Shown here piece after piece: positions 24,180 through 32,976 of a DNA stretch of 64,000 nucleotides. A model generated the notes under the pieces. That model searched no databases. It saw nothing but the letters and a program-made list of their open reading frames with translations, and was not told where the DNA came from. The DNA is taken from assembly GCA_002477755.1 (NCBI GenBank), contig DLKD01000142.1, forward strand, positions 1 to 64,000, given 5' to 3'. How positions within the stretch are numbered: position 1 is the stretch's first letter; the number at the start of each line of letters is the position of its first letter. A program made the position numbers and the translations under genes. The DNA comes from Gordonia sp. UBA7599 (GTDB taxonomy: Bacteria; Actinomycetota; Actinomycetes; Mycobacteriales; Mycobacteriaceae).

Positions 24180-24226
24180 GGTCTCGGTACAACCGCTCGT
24201 TCCTCGCGGTCACTCGACCACCGATG
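24180..24226. repeat. Intergenic palindromic repeat, copy 3 (diverged)
   Basis: GGTCTCGGTACAACCGCTCG...GTCACTCGACCACCG shares both ends with the copies at 4413 and 11917 but is diverged in the centre. A partial GGTCTCGAT also occurs at 24159. It lies between convergent genes and may terminate both. Confidence 0.5.
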
Positions 24227-24241
24227 GGGCCGCGCTGCGAC

Positions 24242-24898
24242 CTACGAGCTGGGGGCGCGGACGACCATGGGGACGCCGGGGAAGTAGGCGGCCATGTCCG
24301 AGCGCGACTTGCGCAGCGCGGCCATACCCAGGCCCTTCTTGCGGTGGTCGGGGGAGATCCAGATGCGGACGTCGACCTCGCCGTCGTGGAGCTCGGCCAT
24401 GACCAGACCGACCTTGGCGCCTTCCTCGACGGCGACCAGCCACACGGCCTCCTCGTCGTCGACCCGGTGGGCGGCGGCAGCGATCTCGGCATCGAGGTCG
24501 CCGGCTGGGGCGCCCGAGCCGTCGCCAGCGCTGCCCTGATCGTCGGTGCGGACGCGGAAGAGGTCGGCGTCCTCCGACGGGGAGAACGGCCGCAGGTCCA
24601 GGGTGTCGCCGCTCGAGGCGGGCCGCTCGGCAAGGGTGAACGTCAGCGCCGAATTGAGGTCCTCGAGCTCAGCCTGGATGGCCCGACGACGATCCTTGGT
24701 GAGCTGGTAGAACGACATCCCGAGGATGGCCTCGGCACCGAGGTGCGACTTGCCGAGCAGCTCGGCGATGGCATCGACGGCCGCAGCGCGGTCGTCCGCT
24801 TCGACGATTGCGTCGAGTACTTCGTGGCGGCGCTCGAGCGCGGTGAACAGCGCGTCGGTGATGTCACGTCGGGTGGTGGTCTGGTCCAAGTCGGTCAT
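24242..24898 (-). CDS. GNAT-like acetyltransferase with GyrA coiled-coil-like N-terminus
   Basis: The 218-residue protein has two parts. Residues about 15-85 (RRHEVLDAIVEADDRAAAV, AIAELLG, GAEAILGMSFYQLT, DRRRAIQAELEDL) read like the long coiled-coil tower of DNA gyrase/topoisomerase IV subunit A. Residues about 100-218 form a GNAT-type fold with VDVRIWISPDHRKKGLGMAAL, where RKKGLG resembles the acetyl-CoA loop. No function is known. It is convergent with the SDR operon and shows no KstR2 or KstR site at its own start, although a KstR-type box lies 70 nt upstream for the divergent fadD8-like gene. Confidence 0.65.
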   Translation of the reverse strand: MTDLDQTTTRRDITDALFTALERRHEVLDAIVEADDRAAAVDAIAELLGKSHLGAEAILGMSFYQLTKDRRRAIQAELEDLNSALTFTLAERPASSGDTLDLRPFSPSEDADLFRVRTDDQGSAGDGSGAPAGDLDAEIAAAAHRVDDEEAVWLVAVEEGAKVGLVMAELHDGEVDVRIWISPDHRKKGLGMAALRKSRSDMAAYFPGVPMVVRAPSS

Positions 24899-24967
24899 AA
24901 ACCGATCGTATAGCCACTTAGCGAACGCTGCTGAACATACTGATCGGTAGTTTGCCGCGGCGTGAAA

Positions 24968-24981
24968 TAGAACACGTTCTA
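24968..24981. promoter_or_regulatory. KstR-type operator TAGAACACGTTCTA
   Basis: This near-perfect palindrome holds the AACnnGTT core of the KstR site. It lies 87 nt upstream of the fadD8-like gene and 70 nt upstream of the divergent GNAT gene, so it may serve either. Confidence 0.8.
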
Positions 24982-25042
24982 GTTAGTGACCAGTCCTAGT
25001 GGGGGTTGTGAACAGGACATTGTGGGGTTGCACTTCCGCAGA

Positions 25043-25060
25043 ACTAGAACACGTCCTAGT
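25043..25060 (+). promoter_or_regulatory. KstR-type operator ACTAGAACACGTCCTAGT
   Basis: This palindrome has one mismatch and ends 8 nt before the fadD8-like ATG. A TAGTCT -10-like box overlaps its right arm, so KstR binding would block a leaderless promoter. Confidence 0.8.
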
Positions 25061-25068
25061 CTTGACCT

Positions 25069-26676
25069 ATGACTGAAATCGACCTGCTGCGCGGCGACAC
25101 ACATCTCGGCGACCTCCTCGTCGCAGCCCTTCACCGCCACGCCAACCGTCGGGTCCTGCACCTGGGTGACGTCGAGCTGACCGGTGCCGAGATGGCCGAT
25201 GCCATCAGCACCTACGTCCAGGCTTTCGAGTCCGTCGGTGCCGGCGGTGGTACCGCAGTCGGGCTCTTGGCGTTGAACCGCCCCGAAGTGCTGCTGGTGA
25301 TCGGCGCCGGCCAGACCCAGGGGTACCGGCGGACCGCGCTGCATCCGCTGGGCTCGGCCGACGACCACGCCTATGTCCTCAACGACGCCGGTGTATCGAC
25401 GCTGATCATCGACCCGGTACCCAAGTTCGTCGAGCGGACTGTCGAACTGCTGGAGAAGGTGCCCGGACTCAAGCAGGTCCTCACCCTGGGGCCCGTCCCG
25501 CCCGAGCTCGCCGAGGTCGGCACCGACATTATTGCGACGGCCGCCACGTTCAGCCCGCAGCCGCTGAAGGCCGCGCGCCTGGCACCCGACCACGTCGTCT
25601 CGATCACCTACACCGGTGGCACGACGGGCAAGCCCAAGGGCGTGATCGGCACCGCCCGGGCGATGTCGACGATGACGCAGATCCAGCTCGCCGAGTGGGA
25701 GTGGCCGCAGCGCCCTCGGTTCCTGATGTGCACGCCGCTCTCGCACGCCGGTGCCGCGTTCTTCACGCCGACGCTGATCAAGGGCGGCACGATGATCGTG
25801 CTCCCGACTTTCGACCCCGCGCTGGTGCTCAAGACCATCGAGGAGCAGAAGATCACCGCGACGATGCTGGTGCCGGCGATGCTGTACGCGCTGATGGACC
25901 ACCCCGACTCGCAGACGCGCGACCTCTCGTCGTTGGAGACGGTCTACTACGGGGCCTCGCCCATCAACCCGGTCCGCCTGGCCGAGGCGATCGAGCGCTT
26001 CGGCCCGATCTTCGCGCAGTACTACGGCCAGTCCGAGGCTCCCATGGTCATCAGCTACCTGAGCCGCGACGAGCACGACCCCGCGCGTCTGGGCAGCTGC
26101 GGTCGGCCGTCGGCGTTCCTGCGCACCGCACTTCTCGACCCCGATGGGAACGAAGTGCCGCGCGGTGAGCCGGGCGAGATCTGCGTGTCCGGGCCGCTAT
26201 TGGCCGGTGGTTACCTCGATCTGCCCGAGCAGACCGCGGAGACGTTCACCGCCGACGGCTGGCTGCACACCGGCGACGTCGCGCGTGAAGACGAAGACGG
26301 GTTCTGGTTCATCGTCGACCGCACCAAGGACATGATCGTCTCCGGTGGGTTCAACGTGTTCCCGCGCGAGGTCGAGGACGTCATCGCCGAACACCCCGCG
26401 GTCGGGCAGGTCGGCGTCGTCGGCGCACCCGACGACAAGTGGGGTGAGGCCGTCACCGCCGTCGTCGTGCTGCGGGCCGGAGCGGGGGAGTCCGACGAGG
26501 AGCGCAAGGTCATCGTCGACGAGATCAAGGCGTCGGTGAAGGAGCGCAAGGGCGCGGTGCAGTCGCCCAAGGAGGTCCTCTTCGTCGACGCCCTACCGCT
26601 CACCGCGCTCGGCAAGCCCGACAAGAAGGCCCTGCGCGCCCGGTTCTGGGAGGGTGCGGGCCGCTCCGTCGGCTAG
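25069..26676 (+). CDS. FadD8-like acyl-CoA synthetase
   Basis: The 535-residue AMP-forming ligase has YTGGTTGKPKGV near residue 183, YYGQSEAPM near 320, WLHTGDVAREDEDGFWFIVDRTKDM and the terminal LTALGKPDKKALR. It resembles the mycobacterial FadD8 group rather than FadD17 or FadD19, both found elsewhere in this window. With two KstR boxes upstream it is very likely sterol-induced, perhaps activating a side-chain or fatty acid released from steryl esters. The exact substrate is unknown. It ends 7 nt before a nested-hairpin repeat that separates it from the convergent P450 gene. Confidence 0.78.
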   Translation: MTEIDLLRGDTHLGDLLVAALHRHANRRVLHLGDVELTGAEMADAISTYVQAFESVGAGGGTAVGLLALNRPEVLLVIGAGQTQGYRRTALHPLGSADDHAYVLNDAGVSTLIIDPVPKFVERTVELLEKVPGLKQVLTLGPVPPELAEVGTDIIATAATFSPQPLKAARLAPDHVVSITYTGGTTGKPKGVIGTARAMSTMTQIQLAEWEWPQRPRFLMCTPLSHAGAAFFTPTLIKGGTMIVLPTFDPALVLKTIEEQKITATMLVPAMLYALMDHPDSQTRDLSSLETVYYGASPINPVRLAEAIERFGPIFAQYYGQSEAPMVISYLSRDEHDPARLGSCGRPSAFLRTALLDPDGNEVPRGEPGEICVSGPLLAGGYLDLPEQTAETFTADGWLHTGDVAREDEDGFWFIVDRTKDMIVSGGFNVFPREVEDVIAEHPAVGQVGVVGAPDDKWGEAVTAVVVLRAGAGESDEERKVIVDEIKASVKERKGAVQSPKEVLFVDALPLTALGKPDKKALRARFWEGAGRSVG

Positions 26677-26682
26677 GAAGTC

Positions 26683-26752
26683 GCAAACGCTACGGATCCC
26701 CACAACTGCTGCGGTTGCACCCGTAGCTGTTGTGGGGATCCGTAGTTGTTGC
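26683..26752. repeat. Nested-hairpin intergenic repeat, copy B
   Basis: CTACGGATCCCCACAAC (26690-26706) pairs perfectly over 17 bp with GTTGTGGGGATCCGTAG (26729-26745). The loop holds a smaller hairpin with GCGGTTGCACCCG. It lies between the convergent fadD8-like and P450 genes and would work as a terminator in both directions. Confidence 0.75.
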
Positions 26753-26761
26753 GTGGGTTGG

Positions 26762-28021
26762 TCAGGCCTTGCCGGCGGGGCAGCCGTAGTCGACGCCGAG
26801 ACCCTTCACGCCGTTGAGCCATCCCGAGCGCACTCGCTGGATCTCGCTTGTGCGGGTCACGTCGGGCATGACGTCGGCGATCGCGTTGAAAATCAACCCC
26901 AGCTCCATGCGGGCGAGGTTGGCGCCGATGCAGAAGTGGGCGCCGTTGCCGCCGAACGCCAGGTGCGGGTTCGGGTCGCGCAGGATGTTGAACGAGAACG
27001 GGTCGTCGAAGACGTCCTCGTCGTAGTTCGCGGAACTGTAGAACAGGCCGACGCGCTCGCCCTTGGCGATCTTGACACCATTGAGCTGGGTGTCGGCGTT
27101 GGCGGTGCGCTGGAAGGCGTGCACGGGCGTGGCCCAGCGCAGCACCTCGTCGACCGTCGTCGCGGTCGGACGCTCGCGCTTGAACAACTCCCACTGGTCG
27201 GGGTAGTCGAAGAACGCGTTCATGCCGTGGCTGGTCGCGTTGCGCGTCGTCTCGTTGCCCGCGGTGATGAGCAGGATGACGAAGAAGCCGAACTCGATCT
27301 CGGTCATCGCCTCGCCGTCCTCGCCGGCCTGGACCAGCGTGGTGACGATGTCGTCGGTCGGGTTCTTGCGACGCTCCTCGGCCATCGCATACGCGTAACC
27401 CAGCAGTTCGGCGTTGGCCGTGACCGGATCGAACGGCTGGTCGGGATCGTCGCTGTTGATGATCGAGTCGACCAGTTGGTGGATGCGATCGCGGTCGGCC
27501 TCGGGCACGCCGAGTAGGTCCATGATCGCCTTCAGCGGCAGGTGGATCGAGACGTCGTCGACGAAGTTGCCACTGCCGTTGGCGACGGCCTCCTCGACGA
27601 CCTGGCGGGCCGTTGCACCGAGTGTCTCCTCCAGGGCGTGGACCGCGCGCGGGGTGAACATCCGCGACACGATCTTGCGCAGCCGAGTGTGCTCGGGCGG
27701 GTCGTGGTTGATCAGCAGGGCCTTGGTGAACTCGAGCTGATCGGGCTCCATGTACTCGGGCAGGCGGATGATCGCGCCCTTCGCGTTGGTCGACCACAGT
27801 CCACTGTCCTTGGAGATGTCGCGCACGTCGGCGTGCTTGGACACCACCCAGAATCCCTCGTCGCCGAAGATCGGTGCGAGGGCGGGTTGCTCGTTCCACC
27901 AGATCGGCGCCGTGCGGCGAAGTTCGGCGAACTCGGCGACGGGCATCCCGCGCTCGAGGACGTCGGGATTGGTGAAATCGAAGCCCTTGCCCAGTGGACA
28001 GACGGGGGTGGCTGCGGTCAT
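26762..28021 (-). CDS. CYP125-family cytochrome P450, second paralogue
   Basis: The 419-residue P450 has the I-helix AGNETTRN, the K-helix EVLRW and the heme motif FGGNGAHFCIGANLAR with the cysteine ligand near residue 365. Along its length it resembles CYP125 (FDFTNPDVLERGMPVAEFAELRRTAPIWW), the sterol C26 hydroxylase. It is more diverged than the copy at 30539 and lacks the GKGGGF loop after PIWWN. It is divergent from a TetR gene across a palindrome and has no KstR box, so it may serve another sterol or terpenoid. The ATG at 28021 has AAGGA 8 nt upstream. Confidence 0.82.
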   Translation of the reverse strand: MTAATPVCPLGKGFDFTNPDVLERGMPVAEFAELRRTAPIWWNEQPALAPIFGDEGFWVVSKHADVRDISKDSGLWSTNAKGAIIRLPEYMEPDQLEFTKALLINHDPPEHTRLRKIVSRMFTPRAVHALEETLGATARQVVEEAVANGSGNFVDDVSIHLPLKAIMDLLGVPEADRDRIHQLVDSIINSDDPDQPFDPVTANAELLGYAYAMAEERRKNPTDDIVTTLVQAGEDGEAMTEIEFGFFVILLITAGNETTRNATSHGMNAFFDYPDQWELFKRERPTATTVDEVLRWATPVHAFQRTANADTQLNGVKIAKGERVGLFYSSANYDEDVFDDPFSFNILRDPNPHLAFGGNGAHFCIGANLARMELGLIFNAIADVMPDVTRTSEIQRVRSGWLNGVKGLGVDYGCPAGKA

Positions 28022-28068
28022 CGGGACCATCCTTCTCAAGCTCGCGCCGGTGTGGCGGTTGTCACTAC

Positions 28069-28097
28069 ACCATACACGATAGTTTGGTGTGTATGGT
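28069..28097. promoter_or_regulatory. Palindromic operator between P450 and TetR genes
   Basis: ACCATACAC (28069-28077) pairs perfectly with GTGTATGGT (28089-28097) across 11 nt. It sits midway between the divergent P450 and TetR genes, the usual site for a TetR regulator of both. Confidence 0.6.
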
Positions 28098-28136
28098 CAT
28101 GCAATCTGGTCGTCGATACCGCTAGGCTGATCAGCC

Positions 28137-28757
28137 ATGCGCACCCATGGCTGGGGCGGGAATCCGCCGCTCGACGACGACGAGGCCGTCGCGCGCATCC
28201 TCGTCGCCACCCGTGGCGTGATCGACGAGAAGGGTGCTGCGACCAACCTCGCCGACGTCGCGCGCATCCTCGGGGTGACCAGGCAAACCGTCTACCGCTA
28301 CTTCCCCAGCACCGGTGAGCTGCTCGCCGCGACGGCGATGGACGCGGTCGGAGGGCTGCTCGACCGGATTGCGGCGAAGCTGCGCAACGCCACCCGACCC
28401 GATGAGGCCGTGGTCCACGGGATCGTCGCGGTGATGGACGAGCTGGCCGCCGACGACTACGTCGGCATCGTGCTGCGCGGAGACCAACTGAGTCTCGGGA
28501 TTGTCGGGGAGTTCACCTCGGCGGTCGGCCAGGAGTTCGCCCGGTCGGTGATGGCGCGGATGGCCGTCGACTGGGATGAGTGGGGATTGGAGCCGGTCCT
28601 CGACGACATCGCCGAGATCATCCTGCGCACCATGCAGTCCTTGGTCGTCGGCGACAGCGGACGCGACGCCGACGACCTCGCCGCCTTCCTCGACCGCTGG
28701 GTCGGGGCGGCGATCCGCGAGATGTGCGGGGCTAGGATCCCGACGGCTCGCAGATGA
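28137..28757 (+). CDS. TetR-family regulator, divergent from P450
   Basis: The 206-residue protein has an N-terminal TetR helix-turn-helix (NLADVARILGVTRQTVYRYFPSTGELL, recognition helix TRQTVYRYF) and a ligand-binding C-terminus with no close family name I can give. Its place next to a divergent CYP125-type gene and a shared palindrome suggests that it controls that P450 and itself. Its 3' end overlaps the convergent ddn-like gene by 26 bp. It is not KstR: its helix-turn-helix and length differ from the sterol repressors. Confidence 0.82.
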   Translation: MRTHGWGGNPPLDDDEAVARILVATRGVIDEKGAATNLADVARILGVTRQTVYRYFPSTGELLAATAMDAVGGLLDRIAAKLRNATRPDEAVVHGIVAVMDELAADDYVGIVLRGDQLSLGIVGEFTSAVGQEFARSVMARMAVDWDEWGLEPVLDDIAEIILRTMQSLVVGDSGRDADDLAAFLDRWVGAAIREMCGARIPTARR

Positions 28758-29217
28758 CGACGGGGATGTCGCGCTCGGTCCACGCCTCGTAGTTGTCGAA
28801 GTCGGCGTAGAGGTCGACCAAGCGCGGCCACAATGCCGCCTTCTCGTCGGCGTCGGCGGTCCGCGCGGTGAGTGCGAGTTTCTTGCCGTCGACCTCGATG
28901 GTCACCGCCGGATCGGCCGTGACGTTCAGGTACCACGCCGGGTTGTTCTTCATCCCGCCCTGCGAGGCCACGACGACGATGTTGTCACCGTCGCGCAGGT
29001 AGATCAGCGGGACGGTGCGCTTCTGCCCGGACTTGCGTCCGACGCTGGTCAGCAGGCACACCGGCGCCGGATTGCGCAGCCCGGCGCCGATACGCCACGT
29101 CTTGCCCAAACGCCCGCGGGTGAGCCGGTACAGGCGGGTGTTGGCCCGCGACCCGAGCTTGATCAGCGCCGCCACGACCGGCGAGTCCAACTGATCGGGG
29201 CGTTCTTGTGCAGCCAT
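28732..29217 (-). CDS. ddn: Ddn-like deazaflavin (F420)-dependent nitroreductase family protein
   Basis: This 161-residue split-barrel protein matches the Ddn family (Rv3547): LLTSVGRKSGQKRTVPLIYLRDGD in the centre, then VVASQGGMKNNPAWYLNV, the F420-binding stretch, and WPRLVDLYADFDNYEAWTERDIPVV at the C-terminus. Members use F420H2 to reduce quinones and nitroimidazoles at the membrane. It is upstream of nothing but follows fadA5 in the same transcript by 4 nt, the same neighbourhood as in M. tuberculosis, where ddn sits next to fadA5. Cotranscription with fadA5 suggests KstR control. Confidence 0.87.
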   Translation of the reverse strand: MAAQERPDQLDSPVVAALIKLGSRANTRLYRLTRGRLGKTWRIGAGLRNPAPVCLLTSVGRKSGQKRTVPLIYLRDGDNIVVVASQGGMKNNPAWYLNVTADPAVTIEVDGKKLALTARTADADEKAALWPRLVDLYADFDNYEAWTERDIPVVICEPSGS

Positions 29218-29220
29218 CGG

Positions 29221-30447
<1,227 letters not shown>

Positions 30448-30482
30448 CTATGCCGTGTGGCAGAGTATTGAGTAACGTGAAC

Positions 30483-30496
30483 TGAAACACGTTCCA
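30483..30496 (+). promoter_or_regulatory. KstR-type operator before cyp125
   Basis: TGAAACACGTTCCA keeps the AACnnGTT-type core and lies 43 nt upstream of the cyp125 start, giving each of the divergent genes its own box. Confidence 0.75.
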
Positions 30497-30538
30497 TTCG
30501 GCCGCAGCTCGGCCGGACAGTCCGGAAGAGGTTTAGAC

Positions 30539-31828
30539 GTGACCCAGGCGAACGACACCGTAGTCGCGCAGGGCGACGCGGCAGCGCAGTGTCCCTTCAT
30601 GACGCAAGAGGGGTGGGATTTCACCAACCCCGACTTGATGGAAGACGGCGTGCCCCAGGAGGAGTTCGCCCAGCTCCGCAAGACTGCACCCGTGTGGTGG
30701 AACGCCCAACTGCCCGGCAAGGGCGGCGGCTTCAGCGACGGTGGCTACTGGGTCGTCACCAAGCACGCCGACATCCGCGACATCTCCAAGAACGCCGAGG
30801 ACTGGTCGGCCGCGGAGAACGGCGTCATCATGCGGTTCGACGACGACATGCCGCCGGAGGCGCTGGAGGTCACCAAGGCCGGCCTGCTGATCAACCATGA
30901 CCCGCCCGAGCACACCCGCCTGCGCAAGATCGTCGCGAAGGCCTTCACCCCGCGTGCAGTACACGGCCTGGAGGAGAAGCTCGACGAGGCGGCGCGCAAG
31001 ATCGTGCAGGAGGCGGCTGACTCCGGCAACGGCGATTTCGTGCACCAGGTCGCCGTCGACCTACCGCTCATGGCCATCGCCGACCTGCTCGGCGTGCCGC
31101 AGGAAGACCGGATGAAGCTCTTCGACTGGTCGAACTCGATGATGAACGCCGAAGACCCCGATTTCCCGATCGATCCTCAGGTGGCATCCGCGGAGATCCT
31201 CGGCTACGGCTACAACATGGCCGATGCGCGTCGTAAGTGCCCGGCCGACGACATCGTCACCCAGCTGGTCAACGCCGACATCGACGGCCACTCGCTCGAC
31301 GAGATCGAGTTCGGCTACTTCTTCATCCTGCTGACCGTCGCGGGCAACGAGACCACCCGCAACGCGATCAGCCACGGCATGAACGCCTTCCTCGACAACC
31401 CCGAGCAGTGGGAGATCTTCAAGGAGCAGCGGCCCGCCACCGCCGTCGACGAGATCGTCCGCTGGGCCACCCCGGTCAACAGCTTCCAGCGCACCGCGCT
31501 GGTCGACACCGAGATCCGCGGCGTGAAGATCGCCAAGGGTGACCGCGTCGGCATGTTCTACGGCTCGGCGAACTACGACGAAGAGGTCTTCGACAAGCCC
31601 TTCGAGTTCAACGTCCTGCGCGACCCCAACCCGCACGTCGGCTTCGGTGGCAACGGCACGCACTTCTGCGTGGGCGCCAACCTCGCGCGCATGGAGATCG
31701 GCCTGATGTTCAACGCGATCGCCGACATCATCCCCGACATCACCAAGCTGGCTCAGCCGCGCCGCCTGCGCCACGGCTGGATCAACGGGCTCAAGGAGCT
31801 GCAGGTCGACTACGGGACGGGTAAGTGA
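30539..31828 (+). CDS. cyp125: CYP125 steroid C26 monooxygenase
   Basis: The 429-residue P450 is the closer CYP125 match: WDFTNPDLMEDGVPQEEFAQLRK, then VWWNAQLPGKGGGFSDGGYW, which is the CYP125 B-region signature. The I-helix is AGNETTRN and the heme motif FGGNGTHFCVGANLAR. It oxidises the terminal C26 methyl of cholesterol/cholestenone to the acid, starting side-chain removal. It begins with GTG, has a KstR box upstream, and its stop overlaps the following NTF2-like gene as GTGA. A partner ferredoxin (fdxD) lies at 53548. Confidence 0.9.
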   Translation: MTQANDTVVAQGDAAAQCPFMTQEGWDFTNPDLMEDGVPQEEFAQLRKTAPVWWNAQLPGKGGGFSDGGYWVVTKHADIRDISKNAEDWSAAENGVIMRFDDDMPPEALEVTKAGLLINHDPPEHTRLRKIVAKAFTPRAVHGLEEKLDEAARKIVQEAADSGNGDFVHQVAVDLPLMAIADLLGVPQEDRMKLFDWSNSMMNAEDPDFPIDPQVASAEILGYGYNMADARRKCPADDIVTQLVNADIDGHSLDEIEFGYFFILLTVAGNETTRNAISHGMNAFLDNPEQWEIFKEQRPATAVDEIVRWATPVNSFQRTALVDTEIRGVKIAKGDRVGMFYGSANYDEEVFDKPFEFNVLRDPNPHVGFGGNGTHFCVGANLARMEIGLMFNAIADIIPDITKLAQPRRLRHGWINGLKELQVDYGTGK

Positions 31829-32262
31829 GCGCTCCCGCCTATCTGAACATCGACCGCGAGAACGCTCCCGGCGTTGTCGTCGGCCGTAAGTCCCGCGAGG
31901 CCGTCGCTGCACGCGACAAGGAAGCCTGGCTCGACATTTTCGCCGAGGACGGGATCGTCGAGGACCCGGTCGGGCCGTCGATGTTCGACGAGGAGGGCGT
32001 CGGCCACCGCGGTCGCGCTGCACTCTCGGAGTTCTGGGACAAGACGATTGCCACGACCGAGAAGCTCGACTTCGTCTTCGACGAGGAGATCATCTGCGGC
32101 AATGAGGTCGCCTACGTCGGGAAGATCGTCACCCACATCGCCGGCCACATCTCCGAGGCGAAGGGTGTCTTCACCTACCGCGCCGACGCCGACGGCAAGC
32201 TCGCCGCGCTGCGCGCCTTCTGGGAGGTCGAGAAGACCATCCAGAGCCTCCGCCCGGCCTAG
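31825..32262 (+). CDS. NTF2-like / ketosteroid isomerase-fold protein
   Basis: The 145-residue protein has the ketosteroid isomerase fold. The segment FAEDGIVEDPVG near residues 39-49 matches the KSI loop that carries the general base; Asp47 would be that residue. By eye alignment the oxyanion-hole tyrosine is a serine (about Ser23) and the second aspartate is a phenylalanine, so it may not be a classic delta5-3-ketosteroid isomerase. The GTG start overlaps the cyp125 stop, so the two proteins are made together, which points to a steroid role such as isomerisation, hydration or binding. Confidence 0.72.
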   Translation: MSAPAYLNIDRENAPGVVVGRKSREAVAARDKEAWLDIFAEDGIVEDPVGPSMFDEEGVGHRGRAALSEFWDKTIATTEKLDFVFDEEIICGNEVAYVGKIVTHIAGHISEAKGVFTYRADADGKLAALRAFWEVEKTIQSLRPA

Positions 32263-32269
32263 TCGCGCT

Positions 32270-32337
32270 GTTTCCAACACGGCGCGGCGCCTTCCAACAC
32301 AGTCAGGTGTTGGAAACTGCTGCGCAGAGTTGGAAAC
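32270..32337. repeat. GTTTCCAACAC cluster, copy 1
   Basis: Two forward copies (GTTTCCAACAC at 32270, CTTCCAACAC at 32291) are followed by two reversed ones (GTGTTGGAAAC at 32307, GTTGGAAAC at 32329). A second cluster of the same layout lies at 32850. It is upstream of the flavodoxin gene and can fold as a long hairpin. Confidence 0.65.
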
Positions 32338-32350
32338 TCGTCGGGCGCAC

Positions 32351-32361
32351 GGCGTTACGGT
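32351..32361 (+). promoter_or_regulatory. GGCGTTACGGT promoter-like motif before flavodoxin
   Basis: The motif holds a TAnnnT-compatible -10 (TACGGT) 27 nt before the ATG. Near-identical motifs precede the sigma factor (32938), the membrane protein (35598) and the AhpD-like gene (36153). Here GGAAAC lies 15 nt upstream of CGTTAC, an ECF-like -35. Confidence 0.5.
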
Positions 32362-32387
32362 AGATCTGACGGGCGCGAAGGAGGGGC

Positions 32388-32834
32388 ATGAAGGCATTGC
32401 TGATCTGTGTGTCCGTCTCGCGGGGCAATACCCGGAAGGTCGCCGACGTGATGGCGTCGGTGCTGGATTCGCCGGTGGTCGAGCCGGAAGACGTGACGGT
32501 CGAGGATCTCGCATCCTATGACCTCATTGGCTTCGGGTCGGGAATCTACAACCAGCGGGTGCACGCACGGCTGCGCGACTTCATCGCCGCCCTGCCCGAG
32601 GGTGGACTGAATGGCCGCGCCTTCGTCTTCGGCACCAGCGGCTTTCCGCCGTTGACCACCAAACCCCTGCAGCGGCAGTTGACGCGCGCGGGGCTGACCG
32701 TCGTCGGAGAGTTCTTCTGCCGCGGCCATGACACCTCCCCGCCCTTCGGCTGGTTCGGCGGCGCCAAGCGTGGCCGCCCCGATGCCGACGATCTGCAAGC
32801 AGCCCGGGAGTTCGCGCAGGCGCTGCTGGCCTGA
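32388..32834 (+). CDS. Flavodoxin-family protein
   Basis: The 148-residue protein has the flavodoxin fold: LICVSVSRGNTRKVADVMA (the FMN phosphate loop SxSRGNT) at the start, FGSGIYNQRVHARLRDFI in the middle and FGTSGFPPL near the flavin edge. It probably binds FMN and carries electrons or reduces quinones, in the cytoplasm. It has its own promoter-like motif, shared with the next gene, and is flanked by two GTTTCCAACAC clusters. A GAAGGAGGGGC ribosome site precedes the ATG. Confidence 0.8.
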   Translation: MKALLICVSVSRGNTRKVADVMASVLDSPVVEPEDVTVEDLASYDLIGFGSGIYNQRVHARLRDFIAALPEGGLNGRAFVFGTSGFPPLTTKPLQRQLTRAGLTVVGEFFCRGHDTSPPFGWFGGAKRGRPDADDLQAAREFAQALLA

Positions 32835-32849
32835 GTCGTCTGACGCCGG

Positions 32850-32917
32850 TGTTTCCAACACGCCGCCCAGGTTTCCAACATGGACCGGTGTTGGAAACAA
32901 GGGTTCGGTGTTGGATT
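32850..32917. repeat. GTTTCCAACAC cluster, copy 2
   Basis: Forward copies at 32850 (GTTTCCAACAC) and 32871 (GTTTCCAACA) are followed by reversed ones at 32888 (GTGTTGGAAAC) and 32908 (GTGTTGGAT). Same order and spacing as the cluster at 32270, 580 nt away; it lies upstream of the sigma factor gene. Confidence 0.65.
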
Positions 32918-32937
32918 TGCGTTCCGACTGTGCGCGC

Positions 32938-32948
32938 GGCGTTACAGT
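32938..32948 (+). promoter_or_regulatory. GGCGTTACAGT promoter-like motif before the sigma factor
   Basis: Same motif as at 32351, one base different, 29 nt before the sigma-factor ATG. A TACAGT -10 is contained. Its presence before the sigma gene would fit autoregulation. Confidence 0.45.
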
Positions 32949-32976
32949 GTGGCCGTCCGGCGCGAAGAGGTGATGG

